In this document: piece after piece, positions 1 through 12,369 of the stretch
Position numbering within the stretch: the first letter of the stretch is position 1
How the letters are laid out: each line of letters starts with the position of its first letter
DNA from: Polytrichum commune
Taxonomy: Eukaryota; Streptophyta; Polytrichopsida; Polytrichales; Polytrichaceae
Assembly: GCA_950295325.1 (NCBI GenBank)
Contig: OX485803.1
Location: forward strand, 31,308,001 to 31,372,000
Length of the DNA: 64,000 nucleotides
Direction: 5' to 3'
Made by a program: the position numbers and the translations under genes
Notes under the pieces: generated by a model
Seen by the model: only the letters and a program-made list of their open reading frames with translations
What the model was told of the DNA's origin: nothing
Databases searched by the model: none

Positions 1-315
1 GGTTGTACCTGAATAAAATGGTGCTTGTTTAGTTAAGGAGAGCATATAATCATCAATTTCGAATATCTGGTAATGACAACAAGATGACACAGTATAATTA
101 CTTGGAGCAAACTAGAAAGCCTGTGTTTCAAGTAAAATAACTCCTGTATGAGGCTTTTTTCTCAAGTAACACTCCAACTGGAAATGAAGGAGAGCCACAT
201 CATCAAAGAGGCATGCCATCAGATAAAAGGACTAGAATCCAACACTTCCGCATTGAAACTTGGTAATTACAACATCCTCTTGCCACAAATTTGTGAGGCC
301 TTGATCTAACAGTAC

Positions 316-3199
316 CTGAGGTGTTGGCTGCACCCTTCCACCAACATTATTGCCAAATCCATGACTGCCACTAGTTTCACCTCTTCTTGCTCTAGCAAGA
401 GCCTCATATCCCTCTTCAAGAACAAAAACTCATTTCAGTAACAAGTGCCCATCTCAATAACAGCAACCAACGAATTGAGGTACATTTTTAGTGATATTAA
501 CTGGTTTGACTAGGGTTGGGTGCAATATTACCAGCCTCTCGTTGCAATGTCTCCTTTGGTTCATGATAGATATCTGCAAACATATATATCACAGTCAATA
601 CCACTGTCTCCAGTCATGTAATAAACCTCCGATAAGGAAGATTTCAGTAGTAAACACCAACAGCCAAATTTGAATTTGTAGACCACATTGGATCACAGGA
701 ATCCATCTTCACAGGACTTTATGGTAATCAGTACATGCCCTCTGAGCACAGAGGTGACCCAGGATAACTATTTAATCACTTGATAATGAAGTGGAAGATT
801 ATAATTTACTACCAACTTTGGACCTTGATGCTAAGTGTGTGATCTTTTATCATAAATGTGACATCATGATCTTCACATTAGCAAATATAGATCAACCAGA
901 AGATTTATTTTTTGAGCAACGATACTTACTGTAGTCACCATTATCCATCAGCTTCATGGCATCTTCTGTGAGACGATCAAAGATCAACTTTGTGTCTGCT
1001 GACATTGGCTCACTCCATTTCTTGTCCTTCTTAACTCCTTTCAGTCTCCTGAACGCTTGCAATATCTGCCCCATAGAGCAAGCAGACTTGATACAAGATA
1101 TTCAAACTAGTTGCAGTTCTTGGCAATTGGAAAAGTCTTGCTTTCATATTGCTTTGTTCAAACAAGAATGCAGCTTCTGTTTAAATTGAGTTTCATGAAG
1201 CAAGTCTCACCGTTTCTTCAGGTAGAAGAGCAGCTGCTATTCGCTTCTGAATAACCCATATCTCTTCCTTTGTAAGCTCAGTGTCCTCCCCCTGATCCTT
1301 TGTTTTCTCCATGGCCTTCAGCTTTTTCAGCTGCAGACTCTCATCAACTTTTGCAGTCTCAAACCATGCATCCTGTTGAAAAAACAGGCTGCAATGGGTC
1401 AGTGAACCATAAGAAATCGAAAATCCAGCTATGCAGCAATAGATAAGCTACAAAACTCTCAAGGAAATGCCAGGGAGGGGATGTCCAATGCATCAAGTTA
1501 GAAAGTAAAAAAAGTAGGTCATCTATGGTGGTCATATGTTGAGGTTTCGCACATTGGAATGTGTATGTAGTGGGACACACTACGTAGGGAAAACAAAACA
1601 AAACATTGACACAACCCTACCTTATCATCATCATTAAGTCGGTATTCCACATAATTTCCTTCTCCATCAAAGTAGCCTTCTTCTCTTTCTTGTTTCAGAT
1701 TGAAGGGTTCAATGGTGATCCCATCCTCCGTGAAGTTCCCATCCCCCTGCACACATAAGTTATAGAGACGTAAAACACGTGTGAAATAGGAGTGAAACAG
1801 TATAAACATTGTTCAACAAGAACATGCCAACATTGCCATTCGAACTAGACCAAGATGTGTTTAGTTCCACAAAGTCGGCACTCCAAACGAGGTAAGCATT
1901 TAGAAGGGCAAAGAGATGAACAAATCAAAGTGGAGAGGACACAATTAACAAACCTCTTCTTCAGCTGCCCCAACATCAGGTATTAATGAAATATCATCAG
2001 ACTTGAGGATCTGTTGGTCGCCCACAGTACGCTTCATAGTCCGTTCCTTGGCAGCAACTCGTGGATCCGTTGATAAAATAGGACCTCCATCTTCCTCCCC
2101 AAATATAGGTTCTGTATCTATTCTCCTAGCCGATTCCTTCTTTCCTTTTGGAAACCGAACCTTCTTTGCTCTATTATGTCCATACAAAAAAGATGCGCCC
2201 ATCATGATCATATTCGCTGCCTTACTAACAACATTTATATACTGAACTAGAAACTCGTTCTAATGTAAGACCAGCCAAGTTCTCAAAACCCTCTCCAATG
2301 CATTTGTATTCTACACACCAAAAAAGGGACATCAGAAAATAGCCACGCTTTATGTGCATCCTCAGGAAAAACTTCTTGTAGAATCTACACAGTTGATACC
2401 CATGGTATAGAGTAACCCTAAGGTTCAGGGTTTTAGAGATTCTGTCCCAAGACTTTCTAAGTAAACCCCCAGAAACAGTCATAAGAATGCCCCCACCCTT
2501 GTAACGATGCAGGGAGCCATATTAAGGGTGAGAAGCATGGTCCCTCATGTCGAAATGTGTAGTGCATGTTTTGTATTGAATTTTCTCTTGTGACGGGGGT
2601 GTAGAATGTATAATGAGATGATAGAAGACGCCATCCTATCTAGACCGAGAAATCCTAAGCACTAACTTCTCATTTCTCTTTTTCTTCACTCTGCTCCCTC
2701 AGTCTACATTGACTACATGCATACTTAAGACAACCTGACCTTGCTGTGCACGAGAATTTTCAAAACCTACGTGCATACTACAATACTATCTTTAATGCCG
2801 ACCTACATGCACGTCCTTTTCACGATTGATAGGCAGAAAATTTCAAGAAAATGTCTTGAGACTTCCTCTAGTTTTGATGCAAGAAACTTCTAAGAAATTA
2901 CATTCGTTCCATGAACTCATAAAATCAGGGAGAAAGAATTTCCTGAAATTGAAATCTTTCAATAGACCAAAGAACCTTGTGACTTGGGAATCGAGCAACC
3001 AATCCTCGAGACTTGCAGGAACCAAGACAAAAAAATTGCAAGTAAGAACAACAACTTGCTGACTTCAATTCGTCAATAATCAATTGCTGGATCTTTTGAG
3101 AAGCTCAAAAACTGGAAATAGGACCCACCTCGCAGTGTCATTCGCATCCGGGTCATCAAAATTGTAATTACTCCCAGTCCGCCTCCTTATCTTGTCCAT
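316..3199 (-). CDS. CD2BP2/LIN1-like U5 snRNP 52K protein, 5' part (gene continues past the left edge)
   Basis: Seven exons on the minus strand join in phase: 3199-3129, 2170-1954, 1746-1621, 1372-1211, 1065-930, 573-532 and 413-316, giving about 284 residues. The start codon at 3199 begins MDKIRRRTGSNYNFDDPDAN. Next come a basic KKVRFPKGKK stretch and an acidic NxxDGI..EPFNLKxEREEGYFD..GNY region, the typical N-terminal part of CD2BP2/LIN1/Snu40 proteins. In other eukaryotes this family belongs to the U5 snRNP and the U4/U6.U5 tri-snRNP, where its C-terminal GYF domain contacts a U5 protein. The GYF domain is not visible and should lie left of base 1. The last donor (316/315) is uncertain: the frame also stays open from CAG into 315-230 before a stop, so an alternative short C-terminus is possible. 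The gene is head-to-head with SYF1. Confidence 0.85.
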
Positions 3200-3248
3200 T
3201 GACCCCCAAACCTCCAGAAGGAAGTGGCAAAAAATTTATTGGAATTGT

Positions 3249-3284
3249 GTGAGTGAGCGAGTGAGTGAGCGAGTGAGTGAGTGA
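3249..3284. repeat. (GAGT/GAGC)n microsatellite in the CD2BP2 5' leader
   Basis: An uninterrupted run of GAGT and GAGC tetramers about 36 bp long starts 50 bp upstream of the CD2BP2 start codon. It is probably transcribed as 5' UTR. Confidence 0.8.
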
Positions 3285-3420
3285 CAGAAGGTTGATTCCT
3301 GTTGTCTTTGAGGGTGAGAAGCTTGTTTACAACAGTCTAGTTAGACTCCATACCTGAGCTTAGGCTACAAACTCATCTCCTGTAAGAGCAGAAGCAGAAG
3401 CGGAAGCAGAGCTTCATTTG

Positions 3421-3429
3421 TTAGGGTTT
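3421..3429 (-). promoter_or_regulatory. Telo-box upstream of CD2BP2
   Basis: TTAGGGTTT on the plus strand reads AAACCCTAA on the coding strand, about 220 bp upstream of the CD2BP2 start. Telo-boxes are known promoter or 5' UTR elements of plant housekeeping genes. The placement fits but function is inferred. Confidence 0.45.
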
Positions 3430-3879
3430 GGGGTTTACTCTGCCAGTGACAAGGGAGAGTGTTGATATTTTTAGATTGGATTTGGAAAGGGCGCTTGCAT
3501 GTGGGTCCCATAGACCCCCCAAAAAAATCAATTTCCACATAATTTTCTTATGGGCTTGTTTATAACCCATTTTGCTAACCTAACTTATTTTCTTGCATTT
3601 TTTCAAAAATGTTAAGAGATTTAAAATTAACAAACATCCTAGTGGTGCCACCTTAAGGACGACATACTTCAAGGATCCACTCAAATAATGTCACATGGTC
3701 ACTTTAAGCTCTACACCCGCTTTTTGTAGGTTGCAAAACATGCAACCTAGTAAGAATTTAGGGTTTAAACAAAAGTTATCAACCTAGAAGTTACCTAGCT
3801 TTTTGAACTTTGCAATTTGGTATCAATATGCACCGAGGTTTGCCTAAGCTATGTGGTCCACATAAAAATGACACTAGAC

Positions 3880-4305
3880 ATCAATATGCTCAAGAATATC
3901 TTCCTCTTGCATATTAAAATGTAACACACATGACGTTTTCAATTAACGTTACACAACGTACAACTCTTGTTCCATTGGTCTCAAATTCCAAACTGCGCTC
4001 CCAACATCCGACTATTATATTCTAAAGGCCCACATTGCTGAGTAATGGTATGTAGAATGTCATAATAAATAGTATCTTCTCCTTTTCATATTAAAACATA
4101 AAAACTGTCTCATCAAGTATCCCAATGTGCTACCCTAAAAATATTAACGTAAACAATCCTTCACTTAATAAAGTTATTTATGTTGACAAATAGTATCATA
4201 TTGGCAATTAGGGGATGTGACACCTTGAGACCTCTAGGCATCTAGTTTAAGCCCTTAGCAAATATGGACATTAAATGGTATAAACGGTGTGCTAGTGTAG
4301 TCTCC
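3880..4305 (-). mobile_element. Dispersed non-autonomous repeat, family A, inverted copy
   Basis: Read on the minus strand this interval matches 13,975-14,600 and 20,050-20,440. Shared stretches include the segment around 'caattaggggatgtgacacc...gcatctagtttaagccc', 'cccaatgtgctac' and 'ctcaagaatatcttcctcttgcatatta'. It has no coding capacity and lies in the 1.5 kb between CD2BP2 and SYF1. Confidence 0.7.
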
Positions 4306-4450
4306 AAGTAACTTAGGTATTATGCTAAATACAATATTTCCACATCATCACTCTTGTTCCTTTTGCACCTTCTCCAAGGAAGCTCTCTCTCCTTGTGATT
4401 GAATAGTTGTCTGTTCTCCAAAACCCACACAAGAGTGGGGGAGACGGAGA

Positions 4451-4474
4451 TGGAGGTGGAGGTGGAGGTGGAGG
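4451..4474. repeat. (GGTGGA)n tract in the SYF1 upstream region
   Basis: A short purine-rich GGN repeat lies about 240-260 bp upstream of the SYF1 start. The proline-rich reading frame on the opposite strand is a by-product of this repeat. Confidence 0.75.
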
Positions 4475-4483
4475 ACAGACACT

Positions 4484-4492
4484 AAACCCTAG
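4484..4492 (+). promoter_or_regulatory. Telo-box upstream of SYF1
   Basis: AAACCCTAG lies about 220 bp upstream of the SYF1 ATG, the same distance as the telo-box of the divergent CD2BP2 gene. Function is inferred from the plant motif. Confidence 0.45.
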
Positions 4493-4712
4493 CACAACCT
4501 GCACTCCGTCGACGCGTTCCGAGCTGCCACGAGCCAGGGATGATCTCGCAGTTGTTTGCTGCAACAGATTTATACCTCACAGGAACGTTTTTTCATTTTT
4601 TTTTTGGTGCTGAACGTTGTTGTTTTAAAGCTATGAGGCGGGAGCGTGGCGAGCGGTAGAAGGTAAGCAGGCAGGGGGAAGGCACCGCCCAGGGTTTAAC
4701 AAACTTAGAAAG

Positions 4713-7700
4713 ATGCCATCGTTAACGCAGGAGCTTTATCCTTCACAGGAGGATTTGTTTTACGAGGAGGAGATTTTGCGCAACCCGTATTCGTTGAAAC
4801 TATGGTGGCGGTATGTGAAGGCTCGGAGTGATGCACCCGTGAAGAAACGTCACATTTTGTATGAACGGGCGTTGCGAGCTTTACCGGGAAGTTACAAGCT
4901 ATGGCATGCGTATTTGAAAGAGAAAGTGGAGGGAGTGAGAGGATTGTCACTCTCAAACCCTAATTATGAAGCTCTCAATAACACGTTTGAGAGGGCTCTG
5001 GTTACCATGCACAAAATGCCACGGTTATGGATCATGTATCTCCAAACTCTAACTGAGCAGAAGCTCCTCACTCGCACAAGGCGAACATTCGATCGAGCCT
5101 TATGCTCGCTTGCTGTTACACAGCATGATCGGATATGGGAGATTTACTTGAAGTTTGTCTCCCAGGATGGTGTCCCAGTGGAGACTTCGTTGCGTGTGTA
5201 CAGACGATTCCTGAAGTTCGACCCTACGCATGTGGAGGATTTTATTGAGTTTTTGCAGAGTTCGAAATTGTGGCAGGAGGCTGTGGAGAGGTTGGCTCAG
5301 TTGCTGAATGATGAGAATTTTTACTCTCGTCAGGGGAAGACACGTCATCAGCTGTGGTTGGCATTATGTCAACTCCTGACTACACACACGAAAGAGGTTT
5401 CGGGTGTGCATGTTGATTCTATCATTCGAGGTGGAATTCGGAGGTTTACTAATGAGGTGGGGCGACTGTGGACTTCATTGGCAGATTATCACATCAGGTG
5501 CGGGTTATTTGAGAAGGCCAGAGATGTGTTTGAAGAAGGGGTGATGAGTGTGGTCACTGTGAGAGATTTTAGCATTGTGTTTGATGCATATACACAGTTT
5601 GAAGAAAGTGTATTAGCTGCCAAATTGGAGCAATCAAATGATGATGAAGAGGTTGGGGAGGCGGATGAGGAGTCTGCAGCAGAAGTTGACCCAAGTAACC
5701 CTAACTTGTTTAAAGCCTTTTGGCTTAATGAGCAGAATGATGTAGACCTACGCCTTGCCAGGTTGGAGAACCTTATGGAGCGGAGACCGGAGCTTGTGAG
5801 CAGTGTGCTTCTGAGACAGAATCCTCACAATGTTCATGAATGGCATAAACGAGTTAAATTGTTCACAGGGAACCCTTCTAGGCAGGTCATGACTTACACA
5901 GAGGCAGTCAAGACAGTGGATCCTGGCAAAGCGGTAGGAAAGCCACATACTTTGTGGGTGGCATTTGCTAAACTTTACGAATCGCATGGAGACGTTGTCA
6001 ATGCTAGAGTGATTTTTGAGAAGGCAGTACAGGTTGGGTATAAGACAGTAGATGACCTGGCTACTGTATGGTGCGAGTGGGCGGAAATGGAGCTTCGTCA
6101 CAAGAATTTCAAGGGTGCTTTGGACCTCATGCAACGTGCCACAGCAGAGCCTTCTGTGGCTGTCAAGCGCAAAAGTAAGTTATCTGGCACATTCAAGCTG
6201 AAAATATGTTACGTACAAAAGAAGTTGTCTTTAGATTTGAAATTGTTTCTCTCTTTCATGCATACTGACAACTAAGAAGCTGTAAGTGTAAAGTTTGAAG
6301 AGGAAGCTAACAGCTGAATCATTTTGATTGCGTTCGTTACGCAGTGGCTGAGCATGGTGAAGAACCAGTCCAGCTGAAACTCCACAAGTGTTTGAGGCTA
6401 TGGTCGTTCTATGTGGACCTGGAAGAGAGCTTGGGCACTCTGGATAGTGCGCGCAGAATTTATGAGCGCATGTTTGACCTGAAAATCGTCACCGCTCAAA
6501 TTGTTTTGAATTATGCTGCCCTTCTTGAGGTACTCTTTTAAATATTGCAATCTCCCATCTCTCTGGTTCAGTTCTGCTAGTCTTCTTTCCCTGATACTCA
6601 TTGTGTCTGATTGTTATTCTCACTAATAGTATTCTGTTTCTGTGAACATTGTTGAAGGGTTTAGTTTGTGACGTGAATCACTGATGGTTGATAATCTGTT
6701 GATCTTCAGGAGCACAAGTACTTTGAGGATGCTTTCAAAGTATATGAAAGAGGTGTTCAAATTTTCAACTATCCTCATGTTCGGCATATATGGACCATGT
6801 ATCTTAATAAGTTTGTTGGTCGCTATGGAGGAAAGAAGTTGGAACGTGCACGAGATTTATTCGAACAGGCCTTGCAGAATGTGAGAATTTGGCCTTTTTA
6901 GTTTTCAGCTTTCAAATTTCGTTGTTTTTTGGTTCCCTCCCTCTCCCTGGCCCTTTAATAATGTGCATACAGTCCCTCCCTTCTCCTCCTTGGTAATATA
7001 ACATCAATGATTTTGGCCCTACTCCTAGGATGGAACTCTGACCTTCTTTGGCTTGCAGGTACCAGAAGCAGACGCCAAGCCTCTGTATTTACAGTATGCA
7101 AAGTTGGAGGAGGATTATGGTATGGCTCGGCATGCATTGGCTGTCTATGATCGTGCAACAAAGGCTGTGCCAGATCATGAGAAAGTGAATGTCTACGAAA
7201 TATACATTGCACGAGCTTCTGCTTTTTTCGGCGTTTCAAGAACACGCGAAATATATGAGGTTTGTTTCCGGCCTTTTGCCTTGTCAATTAAGAGACCCAG
7301 GAAACCCTCTGGGGTGCAGTCATTGTTGTGGATTCTGAGTGCTATTCTTTAAAGTACTGAAAAGTGGAACAAAGCCAAATGGTCACTTCTCAGCCTCCTT
7401 TGGCAGGGGAGTGTACATATTGTCCTATGACTGCAAGATTCTACTTGAATACACATATGGTCTAAGTTATAGGTCTTTTGATTTAACGCCTTGGAGTTGC
7501 ACTATTGGTGTAGATGAATGATTGAACAGTCATTTTCAAGGTTTGTGTCCTTTCTGTCAAATCCCTTTCTGCTGGACTTCATGAGGAAACTTTAGGTATT
7601 CTAACATTTTGAGTTGAAGGTTCCTAATAGTAGTACTAACAATTCTGAAATGGGGTGAGATCAGCATGCAATCGAATCCAAGCTACCAGAGAAGGATGTG

Positions 7701-8687
7701 AAGATCATGTGCATCAAGTATGCCGAACTTGAACGAGGCTTAGGAGAAATTGACCGTGCTAGAGCCATCTATATACATGCATCACAATTAGCTGACCCAC
7801 GTTCAGATGGAGACTTTTGGAGTAAATGGAATGACTTTGAGGTCCAGCATGGTAATGAGGACACTTTCCGGGAGATGCTACGTATCAAGCGGAGTGTTAC
7901 TGCTAGCTACAGCCAGGTATTTATTATCCATATCTACCAAAATAAGTTCAGAAATACAACTATTTGTTAGTTGTTGTGCTGAAACAGGTTGAACCACTTT
8001 TACTAGTCTGGTTTGTGTTCTTTGCTGGTCATATCTGTTCTTGATTTAAGGGCAATAACTTCAGTATTTTAACTAGTTGAGTATGTCAATGGGTTAGAGG
8101 CTTTCCAAGTTGGCTGGGATTCTCTGTTGCATGTCCTTGTCATGAATAGGATCTTGCAGTACATGCATCTGCTTGTACATTGTGATTTAACGTAATTCGT
8201 CATCAATTTTGTGTTTGGACAGATGCATTTCATCCTTCCAGAGTACCTCATGCAACAAGGTCCTGGGAAGGTGACTATGGAAGAAGCTATAGATGCTCTA
8301 GCAGGAGCAGGTGTCTCACGTGATGATGGAATGGCTGCATTGGAGAGGGAAATGGCTTCTAATCGTGGGAAAGAAGGTATGAAATCCTTGGGATTCGTAA
8401 GTGCAGGAGTTCAATCACAGACTGAACCTGGAGAAGGCCTTGATCGAAGTGCGAAGAATGCAGGAGTCAATGAAGAAGAGATTGGGTTAGAAGATGAGGA
8501 TGATGAAGAAGAGGAAGACACGGGAGTAGAAGTGGCACAGAAATTTGTTCCTGACAGCGTGTTTGGAAACTTGGCAAAGAATAGGGTTGCAGAAGAGGAG
8601 ATTGGGGGGAAGGGAGACAAGAGAGAGCAAGCAGAGATTGAGCCTTTGGGTGCCAAAGAGAGGTTTAAACGGCAAAAACAGCAATAG
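4713..8687 (+). CDS. SYF1: Pre-mRNA-splicing factor SYF1 (XAB2 family), complete
   Basis: Six exons join in phase with GT-AG borders: 4713-6174, 6345-6529, 6710-6880, 7059-7259, 7665-7916 and 8223-8687, giving 911 residues, close to plant and animal SYF1/XAB2 (about 850-920). The protein starts [20 protein letters not shown] and consists largely of HAT (half-a-TPR) repeats up to about residue 760, with repeated W..Y, ARxxFE and RARxIYE signatures. The last exon carries an acidic patch at residues 840-857 and a basic RFKRQKQQ end. SYF1 is a scaffold of the Prp19/NineTeen complex in the spliceosome nucleus; animal XAB2 also links to transcription-coupled repair. Exon 1 alone encodes 487 residues, an unusually long uninterrupted stretch next to the five short later exons. 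No frameshift or broken motif was seen. Confidence 0.95.
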
Positions 8688-9240
8688 TATAGAAAAACTG
8701 AAACACTTCTTCTCCAACCTTCATCATGTAATTTTTCAAAATCACTTTCTACACCCGTCAAGTCTGGAAGAGGAGTTTAAAGATATACTGGGAAGATCGC
8801 CCGGTGTGTACTTCTATAAGGATCGTCTGCATTATTATGATTACATCCCAATCCTTGGTGTACCAATTGTATTCTTCTGAAAACTACTTCCTGTTGAATT
8901 TCTGTGGTTACGAGTGTTCTTATGACTGAAAGTCTGGAATCAATGTACATGCTATGAGCAAGATCTTACTTTCAGAAATGAGCATTTTCCCTGTTCTGCT
9001 TCCCCTTCAAGGGCTTTGTGTTGCCCAGAACATACTGATTGCCTCCTATTAAGGAAAAGACCACACTTCTGGAGATGCATGAATGTATAGCACTGTGTAG
9101 CCCACAGGACTGACATGCTCGATGTTGTTTTGGCCCACAAAGAGAGCTCTTGAAGATAGAACCAGAGTTCATTTTTGCTGTTGATGCACTGTTTTGGACT
9201 CCCCTGAATACTCTCCTTTTCACTCTCAATTTGAGCACAT
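8688..9240 (+). other. SYF1 3' region, no gene
   Basis: Sequence after the TAG stop, probably 3' UTR at first and then spacer up to the MITE at 9241. The reading frames here are short and unrecognised. Confidence 0.5.
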
Positions 9241-9961
9241 TAAGGTAGAGGGTGCTTAAACCAACACTTTAAGCTATTGCACATACATATGGCTATGTGG
9301 TTGATATATAAATATGTATTCATATTAGCCTTTGGGCTTAAAATAGGTATCAAGAAAGAAAGAATATTTTTAGTCTCAATTGAATATTTGATGAATATTC
9401 AAAGTCAAAACTACTAGCTTCCTTAAACCAATCCATAGGCCTCATGTATGGCAACCTCGCATATGATGAGGACCCCCACCTTCATTGCCTAGAACCAACA
9501 CAACATAGTTGGGTACTAGACCCAAACTACATCAAAGCCCAAGTAATAATGATACACAGCCACACGGCTACCTCCATGATCCCACCCGGTTCGCTTGCAA
9601 AACCATCACCTTGCATCCCGGGAACCGACCCCCTTGCATCCCGGGAAATGATCCTTTTGTGCTTTATGGGCCTACCTCCTTGGCGTTGTGAATAGAATGA
9701 CTAGAATAGGCATTGACAAGCCACCCTAATCCCAGCTTGAACCAACCCGAGATAGAGTGGAGCCCGTTACCTACCCTACATGAAGGTAGTGGAGGCCGCT
9801 ATGAGATGGCACCACTAATGGCACCTAAAACTGTCGCTCCGTGGGCCCAAACACTCCTATACCGCCAAGTACAGTTCAAGGTTGTAGAGTGTTGGCAAAT
9901 TAGGAAGCATTTGTAGGTGTTGGTTTTGGATGGGGTGTTGGTTTTAGCACCCTCTACCTTA
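9241..9961. mobile_element. MITE-like non-autonomous DNA transposon, family B
   Basis: The left end TAAGGTAGAGGGTGCTTAAA and the right end TTTTAGCACCCTCTACCTTA are terminal inverted repeats, extending inward to about 28 bp ('ccaacac' against 'gtgttgg'). A related copy lies at 36,442-37,388, with extended similarity including 'catatggctatgtggttgata' and the degenerate TGGGCCCAAA..CTCCTA.ACC segment. No transposase is encoded. A clear target-site duplication was not resolved. Confidence 0.85.
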
Positions 9962-10699
9962 TACATAAATCTAGTTTGTTCCCAACTTTGTTAGCAAAAA
10001 GTACTGATAATAAAGTTATCCGTAAAGTCCCTCAAAGAGGATGAAACCATGGGATGATCCTTTGTTGAGAAAACTTTCTATTAAGAGCTTGTTGTAAATT
10101 GGAGCCTGTTTTGAAAGTTGGATGACATTTTTGGGGCCTCCTCTTCCCACTTCTCAAACAAAGGATTTTAGGATCCAAAATAGGGTAGGTGCATGGGATC
10201 TGCAAGCTTGAATCCTAGATTGACACATCTTAGTAGGACAAGCTAGAAAACCGGATTTAATAGTCCAACTCCACTCTTTGTGTGGTAAATTAAGCATTAA
10301 GAAAAGTTGCGTGACTTTGTGTTAATTCTCATACAGTATACTCAAGGTTTAGGACTAAACCCATGGTTTCATCTCCTTTTCTTTACAAATAACTGTAATG
10401 TGGATTGTATCTATAGGTGTTTGAATCGCCTATCATCGAGGAAGGAAGACTTGCAGTTAAATTTATAACACACCTTTCAACTCTCAATCACACTGATAAA
10501 CAACTCACCACTGCAAGTGTGACCCCACTACGAGCATGATGCATCCAAACTTTGCGTTTATTTCGATTCAGTCTCATCTAAATTTGAGAGTGTGCAACTT
10601 ATGTGCATAATCTGAGCACCAACTTGAGAAATATCTTACAAGCGCACATGAAATAAATGTGCGAAAACCAACAATCCATGGCGAGCCAAGGACTCGCTT
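9962..10699. other. Intergenic, nothing recognised
   Basis: AT-rich sequence between the MITE and the stop codon of the UBX gene. The part next to 10,700 is presumably 3' UTR of that gene. Confidence 0.4.
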
Positions 10700-12082
10700 T
10701 TATGTTGATTTTTGGTTGTCTGGATGACAGTCATGCTTATCATCATTGACCTGAACATAGAGAGTGAGGCTAGGGTGGAATCCAGCTGCTTTCAATGTTC
10801 TCCTCCGGGTTTCTGGACCATAGACAGTGTGAGGGAAGCTAGAGAGGAGGGTGTAAGAGAGTGCATCCAAGCACATCAATGTGTCTGCATAGTCGTACAC
10901 AGCCTGCACCTTTGCACTGCTCAAAAACCTTCTCTGTCTCTGCTCTCCATTTGGCAGTCGTATACGCACCTGCATATGGAGCATTTTTCCCACACATTTT
11001 CCACAAAGTTTTAAATATGAGAAGTAGAAGGTAGTGTTCAATTAGGGATATCTTTATGTAGTATATGCAACCTAAATCATGGACCCTCATTTAGACTCTG
11101 AGTAATAAGAGGATGACATCACCTCAACCTAAGGGACAACAGTGATGTCTTTCCCAGTGGTAGTGTGTTGACTCAAACTCAAGACTGTGTCCAAAGTGCA
11201 TGAATCCTCTCTTCTTCATCCACAACTTAACCTTCCTTGCATTCTTTTGTAGGACTTGACACATGATACTAAAACAGGTTTTGAAGAACATCCCCCCTTT
11301 AAACCCATCGTTTGAGGTCCTCTCTTTTGCAACTTTTTGGATAACTCTAATGTACTTATGTATGTGTCGAGAAGAATCATGTGTGGCATTGGCAATTGGG
11401 TAACTTAGAGCGTATAAAATCGATCCCACCATGGTGACATTCCGGAGGCCATCCTTGGGCTCGGAGGCCAGCACACGAGCTTTCTTGCAACGTCTTTCAT
11501 CAAGAGCCGCTTCTTTCTTGGCAGTTGCCGCTTCCTCTTCCCTCTTCTTTTGGGCGGCACGTGATGCCTTCTGTTGACGCCGGATTTCTCTATCCTAAAC
11601 ATCATCACTCATGAAACCTTTCATGTGAATTTCTTATGTGCTTTCCCTAGTCCATGAAGTAGAAAAAAAAAAAAAAAACATCAGTTTTATACCGATGTGA
11701 ATGTGAACCCACTGGCCCTACCTTATTCAAGAATCTCCTCGATACAATGTAGGGTTGTATTGCCTACCTTGTGGTAGATGCGCCATTCGCCCAAAAAGCT
11801 TTGAAAGCCAATTATTGAAAGTTTTGTTGCACAAGAGTGAGCACAGGACAACTCTCTCACGTAAATTAAACGAGGGTGGAATGCGTTGATTAGCACTCTC
11901 GGAAAGTTGGATTAATTAGCATATTCATCCTCAAATCAGACAATTAGAATAATTAGCATGCGAATGACCTGGTCTTCGCGGAGAGCAGCTTGAAACTCGG
12001 CATCTTGTTCCTCGCGCAACCGGCGTCGACTTCGCGCCCGCTCCTGCTCTGCTTCCTCTGAAGCCACTCCACCTCGTTTTTC
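10700..12082 (-). CDS. PUX10/FAF2-like UBX-domain protein, C-terminal exons (5' part unresolved)
   Basis: Three minus-strand exons join in phase: 12082-11969 (5' border uncertain), 11594-11430 and 10969-10700 (TAA stop). The first encodes LREEQDAEFQAALREDQ, the signature that precedes the UBX domain in FAF2/UBXD8 and plant PUX10. The second is a charged coiled coil (RREEE..KKEAALDERR type). The last encodes a full UBX domain, beginning VRIRLPNGEQRQRRF and including FPHTVYG, followed by a short tail. UBX proteins bind CDC48/p97; FAF2 and PUX10 act on ER and lipid-droplet protein extraction. The N-terminal UBA, membrane-hairpin and UAS parts were not found in the 6 kb upstream, which is filled with repeats. 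The gene therefore has a very long intron, has lost its 5' end, or has exons I failed to see. Confidence 0.8.
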
Positions 12083-12218
12083 CTCCCACACAAAAGTGTA
12101 ATTGTAACCCTACTCCACAACAGCTACACTCACAGATTAAGCCACTCCCACACTGGAACATCGATCCCTAGTCCACCAATTTCAACGCGTTCGTTTCAAA
12201 ATTGCACACATATATTAA

Positions 12219-12305
12219 AGGGTCCGCAACACCTGCAATGTTCTCTGTTCGAGTCGAGTTGAATGCAAGTCCATTATATACGAACCATTCGTGAAGAGAA
12301 TCACA
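12219..12305 (-). pseudogene. Degenerate LINE-like reverse transcriptase fragment
   Basis: The minus-strand frame reads CDSLHEWFVYNGLAFNSTRT, which matches the C..L..WF..NGL.LN..K(T/S)E pattern of non-LTR retrotransposon reverse transcriptases. Only about 30 residues are recognisable, with no catalytic YADD box. It lies next to the 5'-most exon found for the UBX gene, so it may mark an insertion there. Confidence 0.4.
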
Positions 12306-12369
12306 GGTGCGTGAATGATGGTTATTTAGATATACAGTTGCCGCACAAGTTGACAACATCGCACGCATA

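Noticed and set aside
4325-4564. Proline-rich minus-strand frame upstream of SYF1
   Set aside because: The polyproline comes from the GGTGGA microsatellite; no other coding support.
8411-8761. 116-codon minus-strand frame with a poly-serine run
   Set aside because: Antisense to the acidic Glu/Asp-rich C-terminus of SYF1.
9444-9916. Frames of 60-83 codons at 9.4-9.9 kb
   Set aside because: They lie inside the family B MITE and are not preserved in the 36 kb copy.
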